Under the pieces are notes generated by a model. It worked only from the letters and a program-made list of their open reading frames with translations. It ran no database searches and had not been told where the DNA came from. A DNA stretch of 64,000 nucleotides from contig JAIQDT010001742.1 of the NCBI GenBank assembly GCA_021521415.1, positions 124,001-188,000 on the forward strand, given 5' to 3'. Below, one piece after another: positions 35,232 through 46,303 of this stretch; positions within the stretch are counted from its first letter, which is position 1, and every line of letters begins with the position of its first letter. The DNA comes from Bidens hawaiensis. Lineage: Eukaryota > Streptophyta > Magnoliopsida > Asterales > Asteraceae. A program made the position numbers and the translations under genes.

Positions 35232-38200
35232 ATGGCTGATCAAATAGACCAAGATCCACCGGTTGCTGATCAACAAAAACAGCAGCAACAACAACAATAA
35301 CAACAAGTTATATCTTTATTGTCGTACGATAAGAAGCATAATATATGTGCCTTTGTCGGTACAAATTTTGCAGACGAAGCGGTATTTGGAGGATTATTGG
35401 AATTTCTACGACGCTCACGTATTCACTATTCTATCACTACAAACCCTGACGTCCGATTCAGTATCGTTCGTCAATTTTGGAATACGGCGAGATACGTTGA
35501 AGCTGAGAAACACATCGAAGCCACAATCAATCAAACTCCTATCGCTGTAGATACTGATGTGATTAGACGTGTTCTTCTTTTTGCGGACAATATTGACAAT
35601 CCGTGTGAGTTTGACAAGAAGTTGATCAAAGGTCTATTCCGTCGTGTATTTTATGGTGGTGACATCGGAGAATCTATGTACAACAAGAATGGATTGTGTC
35701 CTACTTACAAGTATCTCCTACATGTTTTGGTTTATTTCTTGGGAGGACGTAAAGGTGGGTTTGATGAATGTCGTATCATGTTGCGGTCAGCTTTTGTTGC
35801 ACTAGTTCTTAACAAGCCGTTCAACTTCTCAGAGATGATCTTCTACCATCTTAAAGAACAGTGTCTGCAAACGGTTCAGAAGAAGAAGTTCTTGATGTAT
35901 CCACGTTTTCTTCAGTTAATTATTCACGACTTGATTCCAAACTTGGTCATCGATCAAACATTGGTAGATGACGTATTGGAATTAGATCACATGACAGCTG
36001 ACACGGTACGAAGAATGAAGATCTATCGAAAGGAGAGACCTAGGACTAAACAATTGATTGGTCATATTGTGAATCCTGATTATGAATGTCCTGACAATGA
36101 TCGCTGGATCCATGATGATTCGGATTCTGAGCGTGAGGAGGGACCAGGTGGGAATGATGGAGATGATGGTGGTAATGGTGGTGATGGTGATGCAGCTATC
36201 CTTGAATAAAAAGTTGCGGTTGAAGCTGCGTTAGCTGCTACAATTGCAGCTCAACAAAAGAGAAAAGGCAAAGAGTTGGCCACTGAGGGGTCAGCTAAGC
36301 GACGAGTGTCAGCTGGTGCTGGCGTTTCGTTTGGAGTTCAACCTCCAAGGTCGTCCACATCTCAACGCCCGGCGGTGCCGCTTACTACTAGCACTCCGGA
36401 GCCTACTTTGACGACCACACTTACATCAGATCCAAGGCTTGGTATGATTCCATAATCAATTCTATCTACCTTGTCAATGCCTTCTACTGCAACCTCGATG
36501 GTTTCTCCAACACCGTTAATGTTGCCTCCACCACCAATGGATATATCGTTCTTGAGATTGAGTCGACCACAGGGGCCTATGCAACCTATTTCTGCTTCAT
36601 TTCATGCTATGCCTCCAACTCAGCAGACAAATATGTTGTTAAGTCTTCTTCATTTGTATGAAAACCAAATGTCTGCTGACCGTCTGAATCAAGAACGCCT
36701 CATGGAAAATCAGAAGAAACAGATGAGCTACGTTTCTTTTTGTCAAAAGGAAACGAAAGCTCTTCGTGAGATTATCACGTCTCAGGGGGTGAAATTGAAA
36801 GAACAAGAGGATCTCATTTTGCAACTCACGTGTAAAGATGATGCTTTGAAAAAGTTGAAAAATGATGAGGAGGAAGACCCTGATGCTTCAGGTGCTGGAG
36901 GAAATGAGCCGAAACAATCTCACGGTTCTTCCTCAGGTGCTGGACTAGTGGAGTTGGAGATTCGGACAAGCAGATCATTGTTTATCATGATACGACTCCT
37001 GTGAAACCGATTGAGATGATTGAAGCTGATACAGTTATTTTTGTTGATGGATCGGGGGTAGTCAGAAGTGTGGTGAATAGAAACGAGATTGAGGTTGGTC
37101 AGTTTGTGGAAAAGTCCCTAACACGAGAGCAGATTTCATTACTGCTTGGATAGAATGACGATGAGTTGACCGTGTTAGAGGCAGAGCCAGTTGTGGAAGT
37201 TGAGAATGGTGAGGAGATTCTAAATGAACCGACTATTCAAATGAATACGGATTTTATTTATGAAGACGAGGAGGTCGAGGTTGAAGATGTCACAGCTGAG
37301 GAGTATCCTAACCTTTTTCAACACACCAATGTTGATCAGGGTGCTCCAGTATTTACTGAAGAAACGATCAAAGCAGCTGAGGACAATTTGGAAAAGGAAT
37401 CGATGGGTAAACGTGTGGTTGATACCAGATTTGATTAACTTGAAAACCCGATTGGTGCTGATATTGCAAGATGGTTTGGGTATCGAAGCAAGAAAACTTG
37501 TAAGATTATTGAGGCTTATAGTGGATCAGGAACAGAAGGATGAAGCTGCTGCTCGTGCTAAAGCCAACCAAATGACTTCATTCAAGACCGTGTCAAAACT
37601 TCAAGGTGATACCATTTCTTGGTTATTTGATTCCGATCTTAAAGAATGTATTGTTAAATGGGAAAAGGTGGTTCAATATTATGAGAAGATAATGGATGTT
37701 CTCATTTTACCGCGTTGGGATGTTCTTACCCTCGCGTGTCGTCGATTTATCAACCGTGGGGGTGATTGGATAGAAGATTGGTTCCATCAACATCTGTTAT
37801 TTGAAGTCAACCATGGATTCAAGTTTCTTAAGCCTCAGGTTCCAATCCGAAAGCGTATAGATGAAATTGATCCAATGACGGGTTGGAGAAAGTTGATCCT
37901 CAAGGTTAAGCCGCCTAAGACCTTGAAGTGGGTACCAGTGAAGACTTTGAATCAACGCATACATCTGTCTTTCAACCGCTGGTATTACGATAACCGAACT
38001 GGCGAGGCCGTCATTGTCCTGGGCAAAGGTTTGAAGACCGAGTTAATCAAGATCATTGATCCAATTTGGCTTGTTAACTTAGCCGAGACCGACAACGACG
38101 TGCTACACAAGAATAAGATTTTGTTCGAGTGCAATGAAGACTATGATCTGGTTATGCAATTCCAACGCGTTGTGCGTGTATGTTATGAAAACGGGATTCA

Positions 38201-38237
38201 TAGTTGCAGAGATTGGCAGTCCAAGCGTTTCAAGTAA
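35232..38237 (+). pseudogene. Sirevirus-like accessory ORF2 (3 kb, unknown function), broken
   Basis: Begins at ATG 35232 with a polyglutamine stretch interrupted by TAA at 35298. A globular region follows (35319-36209, 296 codons; NPDVRFSIVRQFWNTARYVE) ending in an Asp/Gly-rich tail, then TAA at 36207 and 36453. The same frame continues as a Pro/Ser/Thr-rich and then coiled-coil segment to about 36950. After frameshifts come an acidic segment (37166-37438) and a C-terminal region to 38237 (WLFDSDLKECIVKWEKVV). No membrane segment or signal peptide is visible, so the label env-like used for Sirevirus ORFs is not supported here. Similar N-terminal regions are, from memory, common in Asteraceae annotations. 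Function unknown. Confidence 0.7.
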
Positions 38238-38254
38238 AGTAAAGACAAAGAGCT

Positions 38255-38271
38255 CAAGACGAGGGGGTGTC
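38255..38271 (+). other. Polypurine tract of Sirevirus-like element
   Basis: CAAGACGAGGGGGTGTC lies directly before the 3' LTR, in the place and with the purine bias expected for the plus-strand primer. Confidence 0.65.
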
Positions 38272-38797
38272 TGTTAGTGCACGGTTTTGCGTCTCGAGTC
38301 TTTGTATCTATCGTTTATGTATTTGTCGTTTTATTTATGTAATAAAATATTAAGTTATTAATGTAGTTCGTTACATTTGCATCTAGTTCGTTAAGGATGC
38401 TTAACGAACTAGACTTAAGTTAATATCCCTCCTGATTCGTTAAGGATGTTCAACGAATCAGGGGTGATTCGTTAAGTGTATTTCATTTAAGTGTATGTAA
38501 CGAAGTGGATGCTAGTTCGTTACGGAATGTGTAACGAACTAGATCCATCTTCTATTTATAGTGGCTTTAGTCCACAATTTTATTTATGTTTTGAGTTATA
38601 TTATCGAATTGCAGCCCAGATTCACCCTCAAGCTTCAATCTAAGTATTAATATTATACACATACATACATACATACAACATATATATCATATATACAACA
38701 TACAATCAAGAGTAATTATGAACTAGATCCTAATTAAGAGTTTAATTATATATATACCAGATCTGAGATCTGTGTATCGGTTGAACGAGTTCAAACA
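38272..38797 (+). repeat. 3' LTR of Sirevirus-like element
   Basis: 526 bp, TGTTAGTGCACGG...GTTCAAACA, partner of 24673-25194; followed by CATTT. All three U3 hairpins are preserved. Confidence 0.9.
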
Positions 38798-39763
38798 CAT
38801 TTTTACCCACCTTATACTAAATATTAAGGCTAGATACTTTAACCCGGTTTCGAGCAAACTTATATTTTTAAAGGACTATTATTATAATTCCCTAAATATT
38901 TACATTTTAAACCTTAAACTTTAATTGCTTACATTTCTTAACATTTATTTTATTCTAAAGACTTCCAATATCACTTTTCTAATATAAGACTTCTTTTCTT
39001 TTAGGCTTCCTTCGTTAAACCCGTCGTTCCAGTTAAGCTCCAAACATCCATCTTTCAAGTTTAATACTTGAACGTGAGTACTTTCATACCCCGTTTTCCA
39101 TCTTTCGTTTTGGGGGTGATATTGCATACTTATTTCAAACTAAATGCTATATACTTGAGTCTAAACCACAAACTTCATTGTATACTTTACTTAAATAAAT
39201 GCTCGATTTGGTGTTCTATACTTACATGCTAATGTGTTTACCGCTTTTGGAGGGTTGATTCATAAATCCTTAAGTATTTGGTATTCTCTTATAGTACGGT
39301 GTCGTTAATGTATTCTTATTAACGATTTCATACAAAATCCTAGACTATTTGGTATTCTCTTATAGCAAGGTGTCGCTAATTTATTCTTATTAGCGATTTC
39401 ATTTTATCCAAATTATGGCTATTATTGAATTTCCTATTATATACATATTGTTCAAAACTATGAAATTACTCACCAATCTTTGTGTTGACAAACTTTATTT
39501 TATGCAATGTTACAGGTTTGACTTTCGGTTGACTCGAGACTTGAAGAAAACGTAATCAAGACCGTTAGGATATTAGCTAAAATGAACAACATATTCTTTG
39601 CTAAGTTTTGTTATGATTATTGTATGAACATGTTATATGACTTCTTATGATTTTGTGAAATTAAATGAGTTGATTAAATATTGACACTTTAATAGTGTCT
39701 TGTGTATTTGGGCAATCCGTTGCACCCCGGCATATTCTGCCGCCTTTGGTCAAGGTGTGACAT

Positions 39764-40052
39764 GTGGAGATTGGAAGAAGTTGGAACATTTTCTGATTAA
39801 TATTCAATGTAAAGATTACAATTTATATAAAAACGAATACATGAACAAAGGAAAAGATAAACAATTAAAAAACTTAATATTAAATAAACTTGATGAATTA
39901 CTTGACAGATCCTTTTCTCTTTTTAATCAACTAATCGATTAGGAATCCTTTCAAGTTTCAACCCTCGTGAACTTTTGGTTGGGCTCAATATTCAGTTAGG
40001 CTTGCTAAGATGAAGAATGACCAGTGTCAGCCCGCTTAACCACCCACTACAC
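39764..40052. other. Unassigned 289 bp
   Basis: AT-rich, no gene or repeat family recognised. Lies between the V LTR end and the MITE. Confidence 0.4.
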
Positions 40053-40390
40053 TAGAGGCGTACAAAACCGGTTTTTTCTCAAACCGAACCGGATTGGGTT
40101 TTTCATGGTAAACCCGGTTAGGCACAAACCGATTCGGTTTAGAAACTGGTTTCAGCATAGGACAAGTCGAACTGATCCAAACCCGTTCGGTTTAGTTTAG
40201 AATCGGTTTTAAGCAAAAAAACAAAGACCGGTTTTAAAATCAGTTTGATTGGGAAAAGGCCGAACCGCTATACGAACCGGCAGTTCGGTTTGGTTTGGGA
40301 ACCGGTTTGACTGAAACCAGTTTTGGATGTAAACCGGTCCGGTTCAATTTCTGGTTAACCAATTCCGGACCGGCTTCTTGTAGACCTCTA
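40053..40390 (+). mobile_element. hAT-like MITE rich in AAACCGG/CGGTTT
   Basis: Imperfect terminal inverted repeats: TAGAGGCGTACAAAACCGG at the left, TAGAGGTCTACAAGAAGCCGG read from the right. Inside, dense CGGTTT and AAACCG words that can fold back. Flanking 8-mers CACTACAC and TATAACAC agree at five positions, compatible with an aged 8-bp hAT duplication. 338 bp, no coding. Confidence 0.6.
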
Positions 40391-40819
40391 TATAACACAC
40401 AACCCTATAGGCAAAACTATATTTATTTTTAGTAGGCCAATCATGACTGAATTAAATCATAGGAATAGAAATGGTAGCAGAGGGAAACGCGTCTGATGGC
40501 AACATGTGTGGGCTTGGCTGAGAATGCAAAGGAGAATGAGAGTTGGGCTTAGCCCACAAAGACTCCTTTAAGCCCAAAATATGAGGTAAAAAAAGTACAA
40601 GAAAAAAGAAACCGTAGAGAGAATTAAATTGATGAAAATTTAGCACTTATTTAAACATGCATGTTAGTAAGTGAAACCGGTGAACTAATATAGAATATTT
40701 TGAAGGAAAAATGGTGTTCTAAATTTAAATATGCTTCACGAATATTGATAATGTTTAATATTAATTTGTTTGGATAAAAATCCTATTAAACTTGTGCAAG
40801 TAGTTGGTAAATCAGTAGC

Positions 40820-41069
40820 CAATGAGCTTTCATTTAAACTGATATGGGAGAGGAGGTGAAGATTAAGTTGGAGGGAAATGTCTCAAGTTCGAATACAATT
40901 TCAACCGGGTATTATCGTAGTGGGCATTCGAGCGGCAGATTTTCCCATGAACAAAAGATGGTGGGATTGGACTACCCACTGCCATCTTCAATCACGGGTT
41001 TGTGGTGTAGTCTTTTACCATTGTGTTATCCTAAGTGATTGAACTTTATTCATTGTTCGTTAAAAAAAC
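40820..41069 (+). mobile_element. SINE-like insertion with A tail and 15-bp TSD
   Basis: TGGTAAATCAGTAGC (40805-40819) and TGGTAAATCAGTTAGC (41070-41085) look like a target duplication. The 250 bp between contain a B-box-like AGTTCGAATAC at 40886-40896 and end GTTCGTTAAAAAAA. A clear A box is not evident. The small open frame here is incidental. Confidence 0.5.
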
Positions 41070-41085
41070 TGGTAAATCAGTTAGC

Positions 41086-41754
41086 AAAGTCATTGACGGG
41101 TAATGTGTATATCATTTATTTTTCGCATTAATCGTACGTTAGTAGTACTTTTCTTTTTATTTTTATGACAAATCTTAATTTGACTAGAAAAACAGTACTA
41201 ACAATATTATCGTTCCAAAGTGTGATCCAAAAATCCTTGGAAATAGCGAAATGATAAGTCAAATAAACATATAACGTTTGAGAGAGAAATGCATGAAAGC
41301 GATTGGCAAATCTAAATCTCTTTATACGAAGTTTCAAGAGTCATTATCTTTAATACTAAAAATACAGGAATACTTAAAAAAATTATAATATTTGTCTTTA
41401 TTGATAGCGTTTCTTATATCCGGCGTGTAGTTCTAGTAATAGGTTAAAAACGTACATGTGATTAATAAAACTTCTTACATCATATCTAATGGTAAAAGCA
41501 TGCCTCAGTCGTTTTAAGAGACGTGACGAAAAAATTTAAAAAGAGGTGTAGTGGTAAAAAGTCCTATAACACCCTTTCAATCATTAAATAATAATTATTT
41601 TTTAATACAAATAAAGATATAAATGTGAAGACAAAAAACCTGATTGACCAAGCCACCCCCACCACAACGATTGACCCCCAAAACGGTCCCAAACACCCCG
41701 GGGCTAGTGTTTGCATGCGTTTTGGTCTGTTTTCCAATCCCAAAACTGAAAACG
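41086..41754. other. Unassigned AT-rich stretch
   Basis: No gene recognised. A C-rich segment lies at 41645-41705. May be old repeat debris. Confidence 0.35.
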
Positions 41755-42240
41755 AATGATTTCATCATCGTTAGAGCTTAATCGGATCCAGTCTTAAGAT
41801 TATAGTCAATTTGGTTTGATTAGGGCACAATGTGTATTTGTGTGCGTTTTGAGAGTGAAATCGAGCAGAGTACCTAGAGGAATGTTCATAAAAATTACAG
41901 ATCGTTAATTAGAAGATAAATTTATAGGTATATATTGGATCTGTCCCATTCAATAAACATGCTTAGTGAATGGGACCCTTTCGCTACTCCATTTGTTAGA
42001 CATTCCCTAGGGAATGACCTCTATAATCCTAACTTTTATACTATAACAAGCTTTAGAGTATGAGCATATCAAAACTGGTTCATTCGCTAGACAAACCTAG
42101 CGAATGACCTTTACATTAATGACATAACTAGTCCCTAGAATTATAAACAATACCAAAACAATAAACAAAGACCGAGACAAAATATGATGTATCAACAAAC
42201 TCCCTCTCGTCTAGAGCTTTGTTCTTCTTCACTTCTTGAA
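41755..42240 (-). mobile_element. Probable copia LTR remnant, minus orientation
   Basis: On the minus strand, purine-rich AGAGGGAGT is followed by TTGTTGATACATCATATTTTG, like a polypurine tract and LTR start at about 42198. Contains perfect inverted repeats GTCCCATTCA/TGAATGGGAC (41943-41976) and CATTCGCTAG/CTAGCGAATG (42081-42106). The left end is uncertain and no coding part remains. Confidence 0.4.
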
Positions 42241-42999
42241 CCGTGTTGTCACGCCCCAACCTACGGCGGAAATGTCGGGGCGCAAGCTAATTGCTCACAG
42301 CTCTCAAGGTACTATCATGCAATATTAGAAGTGATAATATCCATTATTTAATTTCAAATAATTTAAAGTACATGATTCCATAAATAAAACAAGTAAAGAC
42401 AAAATACAACTAAAGTTCTTGATTTTTCTCTCTAGCATGCAATCCTAAGTTTCTTCAAACAACTCGGAAATCATATCACATGGTGACCTGAATATGTGTT
42501 AAAAATACAATAATTTTATCAACGTCAGGTTGAGTGAGTAAAACACATGCTTAAGACACTATAATAGTAATATAAAAGAGTAAACTGTGTCAAGTGAGAT
42601 AAGCAATTTAACCAAATGAGCAAGTAAATATGTTGTAGGTAACCTCGATGCCAGATGAACTGGACGATGGCTAACATGACGGTCGTATGATCATACTAGT
42701 CTGAGAATATGTTGGACCTCTTCGAAATGTATTCAAGTAAAGCATATAAGCATATCACATGTTAGGCATAAATTGTTAAAATCACATGACTAACAGTTGC
42801 AAATTTGAGTATTAAACAATAATAAAATATCTACGAACATGTAACATCCTAAATATTCTAATAATAAATAAAGAAAGCTGCGTTAAATTGTCGTGTGTTA
42901 AATAATATTAACTAGCATCTAATAAGGAAAAGATCATGGACTTGGACTAATTAAGATGGATTAAAGGGAATGGGCCTTAGGTCCATGGGCTTTAAGGGA

Positions 43000-43237
43000 T
43001 ATAAATATCCCCTTAAACCATCCTAAAACCCTAATCCTCATTTCATTCAATCTTATTCTCTACACACTCAATAACACACACACCACCACACCATATACGA
43101 CCGAGAGAGAGAGAGAAAGACAAGGAGATCCGAGAGCGAGTAAACATTAGTTGTGATTAGATCTTTGTTATTCGAGTCTTATACAAGATCTAGAGTTCCT
43201 AAACAAGCTAACCAAGATCAAACGAGCACGTAAAGGT
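43000..43237 (+). promoter_or_regulatory. X LTR TATA box and candidate exon-1 donor
   Basis: TATAAATA at 43000-43007; GTAAAG|GTATGTCTTTT with the donor GT at 43236-43237. Conserved in four X copies at a TATA-to-donor distance of about 180-230 nt. Confidence 0.55.
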
Positions 43238-43674
43238 ATGTCTTTTACTTTAAAGTTTACGTTTTTATAAACTTTTAGCCTTAAAACATAGAACGTGAAT
43301 AGATCGGGTGTAAATGAAATGTAAAGTTATAAACTTGATGTTAAAACGAACCTAATGAACCCGTAAATATAAACGGCTCGTTTAAGATAAACCTTAGAAC
43401 AAATATTGAACGTTTTGAGCCTAAAGACTCAAACTTTATGTCTTACCAGGCCAAGTTTTATATGGTTTATATGTTATGTATGTATATCTTAAATGTAAAT
43501 GAAAGCTTGTCGGTACGTGAACGATCTTCGGATATTGCACGTGCTAACAAGGGAGGTATGTTATGATAGATGAATGTATATGATAGATATATGTACAATA
43601 TATGGATATGCATGATTGATTAGAAAAAGTATGTATGTTATGAGTATGTAAAGACAGTATGCAAGAAGATGAAG

Positions 43675-43870
43675 AAAGAGGGATCAGACCCTAATAATAT
43701 CTGAGATAGAGAAGAAAGGGATCAGACCCTAATAATATCTGAGATGGACAAGAAAGGGATCAGACCCTATTAATATCTGAGATAGACAAAGGAAAGATGG
43801 ATCAGACCCTAATAATATCTGAGATAGAAAAGGAAGAGATCGGACCCTAATAGTATCCGAGATAGAAAAG
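43675..43870 (+). repeat. LTR minisatellite, unit ~36-38 bp with GGATCAGACCCTAATAATAT
   Basis: Five units ending CTGAGATAGA plus a purine linker. Equivalent arrays are at 46840-47035 (3' LTR) and, inverted, at 51455-51570 (X solo LTR). The gag-only X LTR has a different minisatellite in the same zone. Confidence 0.85.
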
Positions 43871-44315
43871 GACAGTAATTTATATAGTATGAAAGTAATA
43901 AAGTATGAACGTATGTATGAACTTATGTAATGAAAGTAAAATAGTAAAGTAAAGATTATGTATCTTCGGATGCATAATTGAAGGTAAGTGTATGTATGAT
44001 ATAATGTTTGATTAACTAGAACTCACTCAGCGTAGCTGACTTTTAGTATGCGCGCAGGTTAACAGATTGAGACAGCTGGTTTGAGATGGACATATGACAG
44101 AAGAATAAGAGTCTGGCATCTGAAGACTTATGATGTTTTAATTTTAATGCTTTAATGTTTAAAGACAAGGATGTTTTGAGACAAGTTATGAATTATGTAA
44201 TGTTTTATGAAAGTTTTATATTCCGCGTAAAGTTTTAATTAACTCTGATATTTAGAACTATGTTTATGAGTAAATTTAACGTCCAAATGTAGGGCACCGG
44301 TAATGGGGCCTTACA

Positions 44316-44708
44316 AGTTGGTATCATAGCAAAGTTCGAGAGATTTAAGCATCCTACATGCTTAGACTCGAACAAAGAATGGGATTTAAGTAAGAAAAGA
44401 AAGAATATGCCAGTTCAAGACTGCCATGTGTCGCTCAAGCAAGCTCAGCAAAGGTAAGATGCATAATTAAATGATGTATGTTAAATGATATATGAACGAT
44501 AGGGATATGATTAATTGATTGCTTTGATTGACTAACTGTTTAAAGTAGAACCAGCACAAAAAGACTCATAAGGGGAAGTGTATAGGACACGGAAAGTAAC
44601 GTGATCAGCTAATCACAGCTGGCCACTGTTATTACCTGTTAGCCTTACTATCCTTGTACTAAATAGTTCTCTGAGTGATGATATTTGTGTTTTCCCTTTT
44701 AGAATTCG
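44316..44708 (+). other. X element primer site, leader and gag acceptor
   Basis: TTGGTATCATAGC at 44318-44330 is a Met-tRNA-type primer site with one mismatch. Before gag: a branch-point-like TACTAAA at 44657-44663 and TTTTCCCTTTTAG ending at 44702, 6 nt before the ATG. The same tract precedes gag in the 6046-13329 element. Confidence 0.65.
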
Positions 44709-45650
44709 ATGGATGGAACTGGGAAGATTGTGAGGGGAGGAGGTCGCACTGGACGCCGTGGCAGGCCTCGTCGTGCCCAAGGACCTTCATTTGAGACAGC
44801 TTCCAACACCAGAGATGAAGGGAGTGCAGCTGGAGGAGGTCTGGTCAACAACGAAGGGGTTCAACTGGATCCCGCAATTCAGGCAGCTATTGTCCAAGCT
44901 GTAGCCACTGCTGTGAAGAATATTACTCTGGGAGGGTCTGGCGGAAGCCGTGAAAGAACTGCTGGAGGGGCAGGTGGTGATGGTAAGAAGGATGATGAAG
45001 GGGAAATAAAGGCCTCGAGTTTGGTTAAGTCTGTGAAAGTTGACGATAGGAAGAGAGGCCGAGGTGGTTGCAACTATAAGTCCTTTAATGGTTGTGACCC
45101 GCCGAAGCTGACTGGTTTGGGATACACAATCGCTACTCTTCAGTGGATAACCGCCATGGATAAAATTATCCGCATTAGCGAGTGCCGTCCTGATCAAGCT
45201 GTCGGTTATGCCACCCAATCGTTTGAAGAGAAAGCTATGTATTGGTGGGAGAGTGTGGATCAGAGGAAGACTCGTGAAGAGATCAAAGCGATGAAGTGGG
45301 AGGATCTGAAGGAGTTAGTGATGAAGAATTTCTGTGCTGACACAGAGGTTGAGAGGGCGGAGATGAAGTTTCTGAACCTGAAAGCCGGAACGATGACACA
45401 TCGTGAGTCCACCACCGAGTTCAACAGAATATCTAGGTTGGTGCCCGATATGTTTAACACTAAAGCTAAGAGAATCAAGTTTTATGTGAGGGGATTGCCA
45501 CAGAGGGTCCGCACGCTAGTCAGGACGAGTAAACCTGGTACCTTTGACTCTGTTGTCGAACTCGCAGAGATGGTTTATGCAGACCTGGCTGCGGATGACG
45601 CCGTGGTTGAAGAAGAAAAGAAAGATAAGAAGTGGGTCAATGTCAAGTGA
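44709..45650 (+). CDS. X-family Gag, capsid part (intact frame)
   Basis: 313 codons from ATG 44709. The N-terminus is Gly/Arg-rich with the AT-hook-like TGRRGRPRR near residue 15, then a low-complexity charged linker. The gag capsid domain spans about residues 120-300 (ATLQWITAMDK, MYWWESVDQRKT, FLNLKAGTMTHRE, YVRGLPQRVRTLV). It aligns residue for residue with the Gag at 9136-10323, which shows where the latter's stop lies. A frameshift near 45640 separates it from the zinc knuckles. Assembles the virus-like particle and binds RNA; AT-hook role is inference. Confidence 0.85.
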   Translation: MDGTGKIVRGGGRTGRRGRPRRAQGPSFETASNTRDEGSAAGGGLVNNEGVQLDPAIQAAIVQAVATAVKNITLGGSGGSRERTAGGAGGDGKKDDEGEIKASSLVKSVKVDDRKRGRGGCNYKSFNGCDPPKLTGLGYTIATLQWITAMDKIIRISECRPDQAVGYATQSFEEKAMYWWESVDQRKTREEIKAMKWEDLKELVMKNFCADTEVERAEMKFLNLKAGTMTHRESTTEFNRISRLVPDMFNTKAKRIKFYVRGLPQRVRTLVRTSKPGTFDSVVELAEMVYADLAADDAVVEEEKKDKKWVNVK

Positions 45651-45904
45651 CCGGTACTCAGTTATGGAACTCCAAAGATAAGAAGCAGAAAGTGTGGGAG
45701 AAGAGATCATGCAAGACATGTGGTAAGATGCACGGTGGTGAGTGCAAGTGGGGTAAAGGATCTGATGTTTGTCATAAGTGGGGTAAGGCTCATGGGGGAG
45801 AATGCAGGCTAGGGTCGAATGCCTGCTATAAGTGCGGAAAGGTGGGGCATTATGCTCCGGATTATACTGCAAAACCCGCATGTTACAAGTGCGGTAAGGA
45901 ATGA
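45632..45904 (+). pseudogene. X-family Gag, zinc-knuckle tail, shifted frame
   Basis: CKTCGKMHGGEC, a degenerate CHKWGKAHGGEC, CYKCGKVGHYAPDY (last cysteine replaced by tyrosine) and CYKCGKE before a stop. Nucleocapsid region of the preceding gag. Confidence 0.75.
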
Positions 45905-45973
45905 AATGATGAGGGAGCTGGAGGAAGCGGGAAGAAGGATGCCGATCAAGCTAGGCCAAGAACTAGAGCCTAC

Positions 45974-46303
45974 ATGCTGACTCAAGAACAAGCCAAGCAG
46001 ATTCCGGATGTCGTCACTGGTACGTTTTTAGTAAACGGTATTTCCGCTTCAGTATTATTTGATTCGGGTGCGAACAAAATTTTCGTAGTCACGCCGTTTA
46101 GTAAATTAGCTAATATGAAATGTTGCCGAGTGCCCGAAACTTTTATAGTAGAAACCGCTAGTGACACTTCGATCAAAATAATGAAAATGGTTAAGGACTG
46201 TAAGAAAGAATTAGAGGGACATGAGTTCCCTGTTACTTTGTATGTAATGACCTTAGGAGGGTTCGATGTGGTTTTGGTAATGGATTGGTTATTTGAGTTT
46301 GAA
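45974..46303 (+). pseudogene. Gypsy aspartic protease, truncated
   Basis: Retropepsin-like fragment. TFLVNGISASVLFDSGANK has the D-S-G-A active site, and GFDVVLVMDWL matches the gypsy protease C-terminal GMDWL motif. After this the coding sequence ends abruptly in GC-rich LTR sequence; the frame running on to 46399 is LTR read-through. Confidence 0.8.

Larger units (their letters stand above)
24673..38797 (+). mobile_element. Sirevirus-like Ty1/copia element with accessory ORF, TSD CATTT
   Basis: LTRs 24673-25194 and 38272-38797, with CATTT at 24668-24672 and 38798-38802. Internal order: primer site TGGTATCAAAG, gag with zinc knuckle and a long coiled-coil extension, protease, integrase, RT, RNase H, a 3 kb non-coding spacer, a 3 kb second ORF, a polypurine tract and the 3' LTR. 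Copia order, about 14 kb size, the long gag extension and the downstream ORF fit the Sirevirus (SIRE) group. The LTRs differ at about a dozen positions in 520, so it is fairly young, yet gag, pol and ORF2 all carry stops or frameshifts. Confidence 0.9.
24599..39763 (+). repeat. Family V LTR remnant, split by the Sirevirus-like element (parts 24599-24672 and 38803-39763)
   Basis: The two flanks of the Sirevirus-like insertion join at CATTT. The right part ends AATAGTGTCTTGTGTATTTG ... TCAAGGTGTGACA, built like the W and Y LTR ends. No primer site follows at 39764, so it is a solo LTR or a 3' LTR. W seems to be inserted in its left part. Boundaries on the left are uncertain. Confidence 0.5.
42840..44315 (+). 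repeat. X 5' LTR with internal deletion
   Basis: 1,476 bp against about 2.5 kb in intact X LTRs. Contains TATA at 43000-43007, donor-like AAAG|GTATGT at 43235/43236, and a GGATCAGACCCTAATAATAT tandem repeat. The candidate mini-exon and motif array were lost in the deletion near 43449. Confidence 0.85.

Noticed and set aside
35232..38237. Retroviral envelope gene
   Set aside because: No signal peptide, hydrophobic anchor or glycoprotein features visible; kept as accessory ORF of unknown function.
39700..39942. 80-codon ORF crossing the V LTR end
   Set aside because: Starts inside LTR sequence and runs into unassigned DNA; no conserved motif.
40844..41038. 64-codon ORF as a host gene
   Set aside because: Lies wholly inside the SINE-like insertion.
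44787..45218. Minus-strand ORF opposite X gag
   Set aside because: Shadow of the gag on the other strand, no domain.
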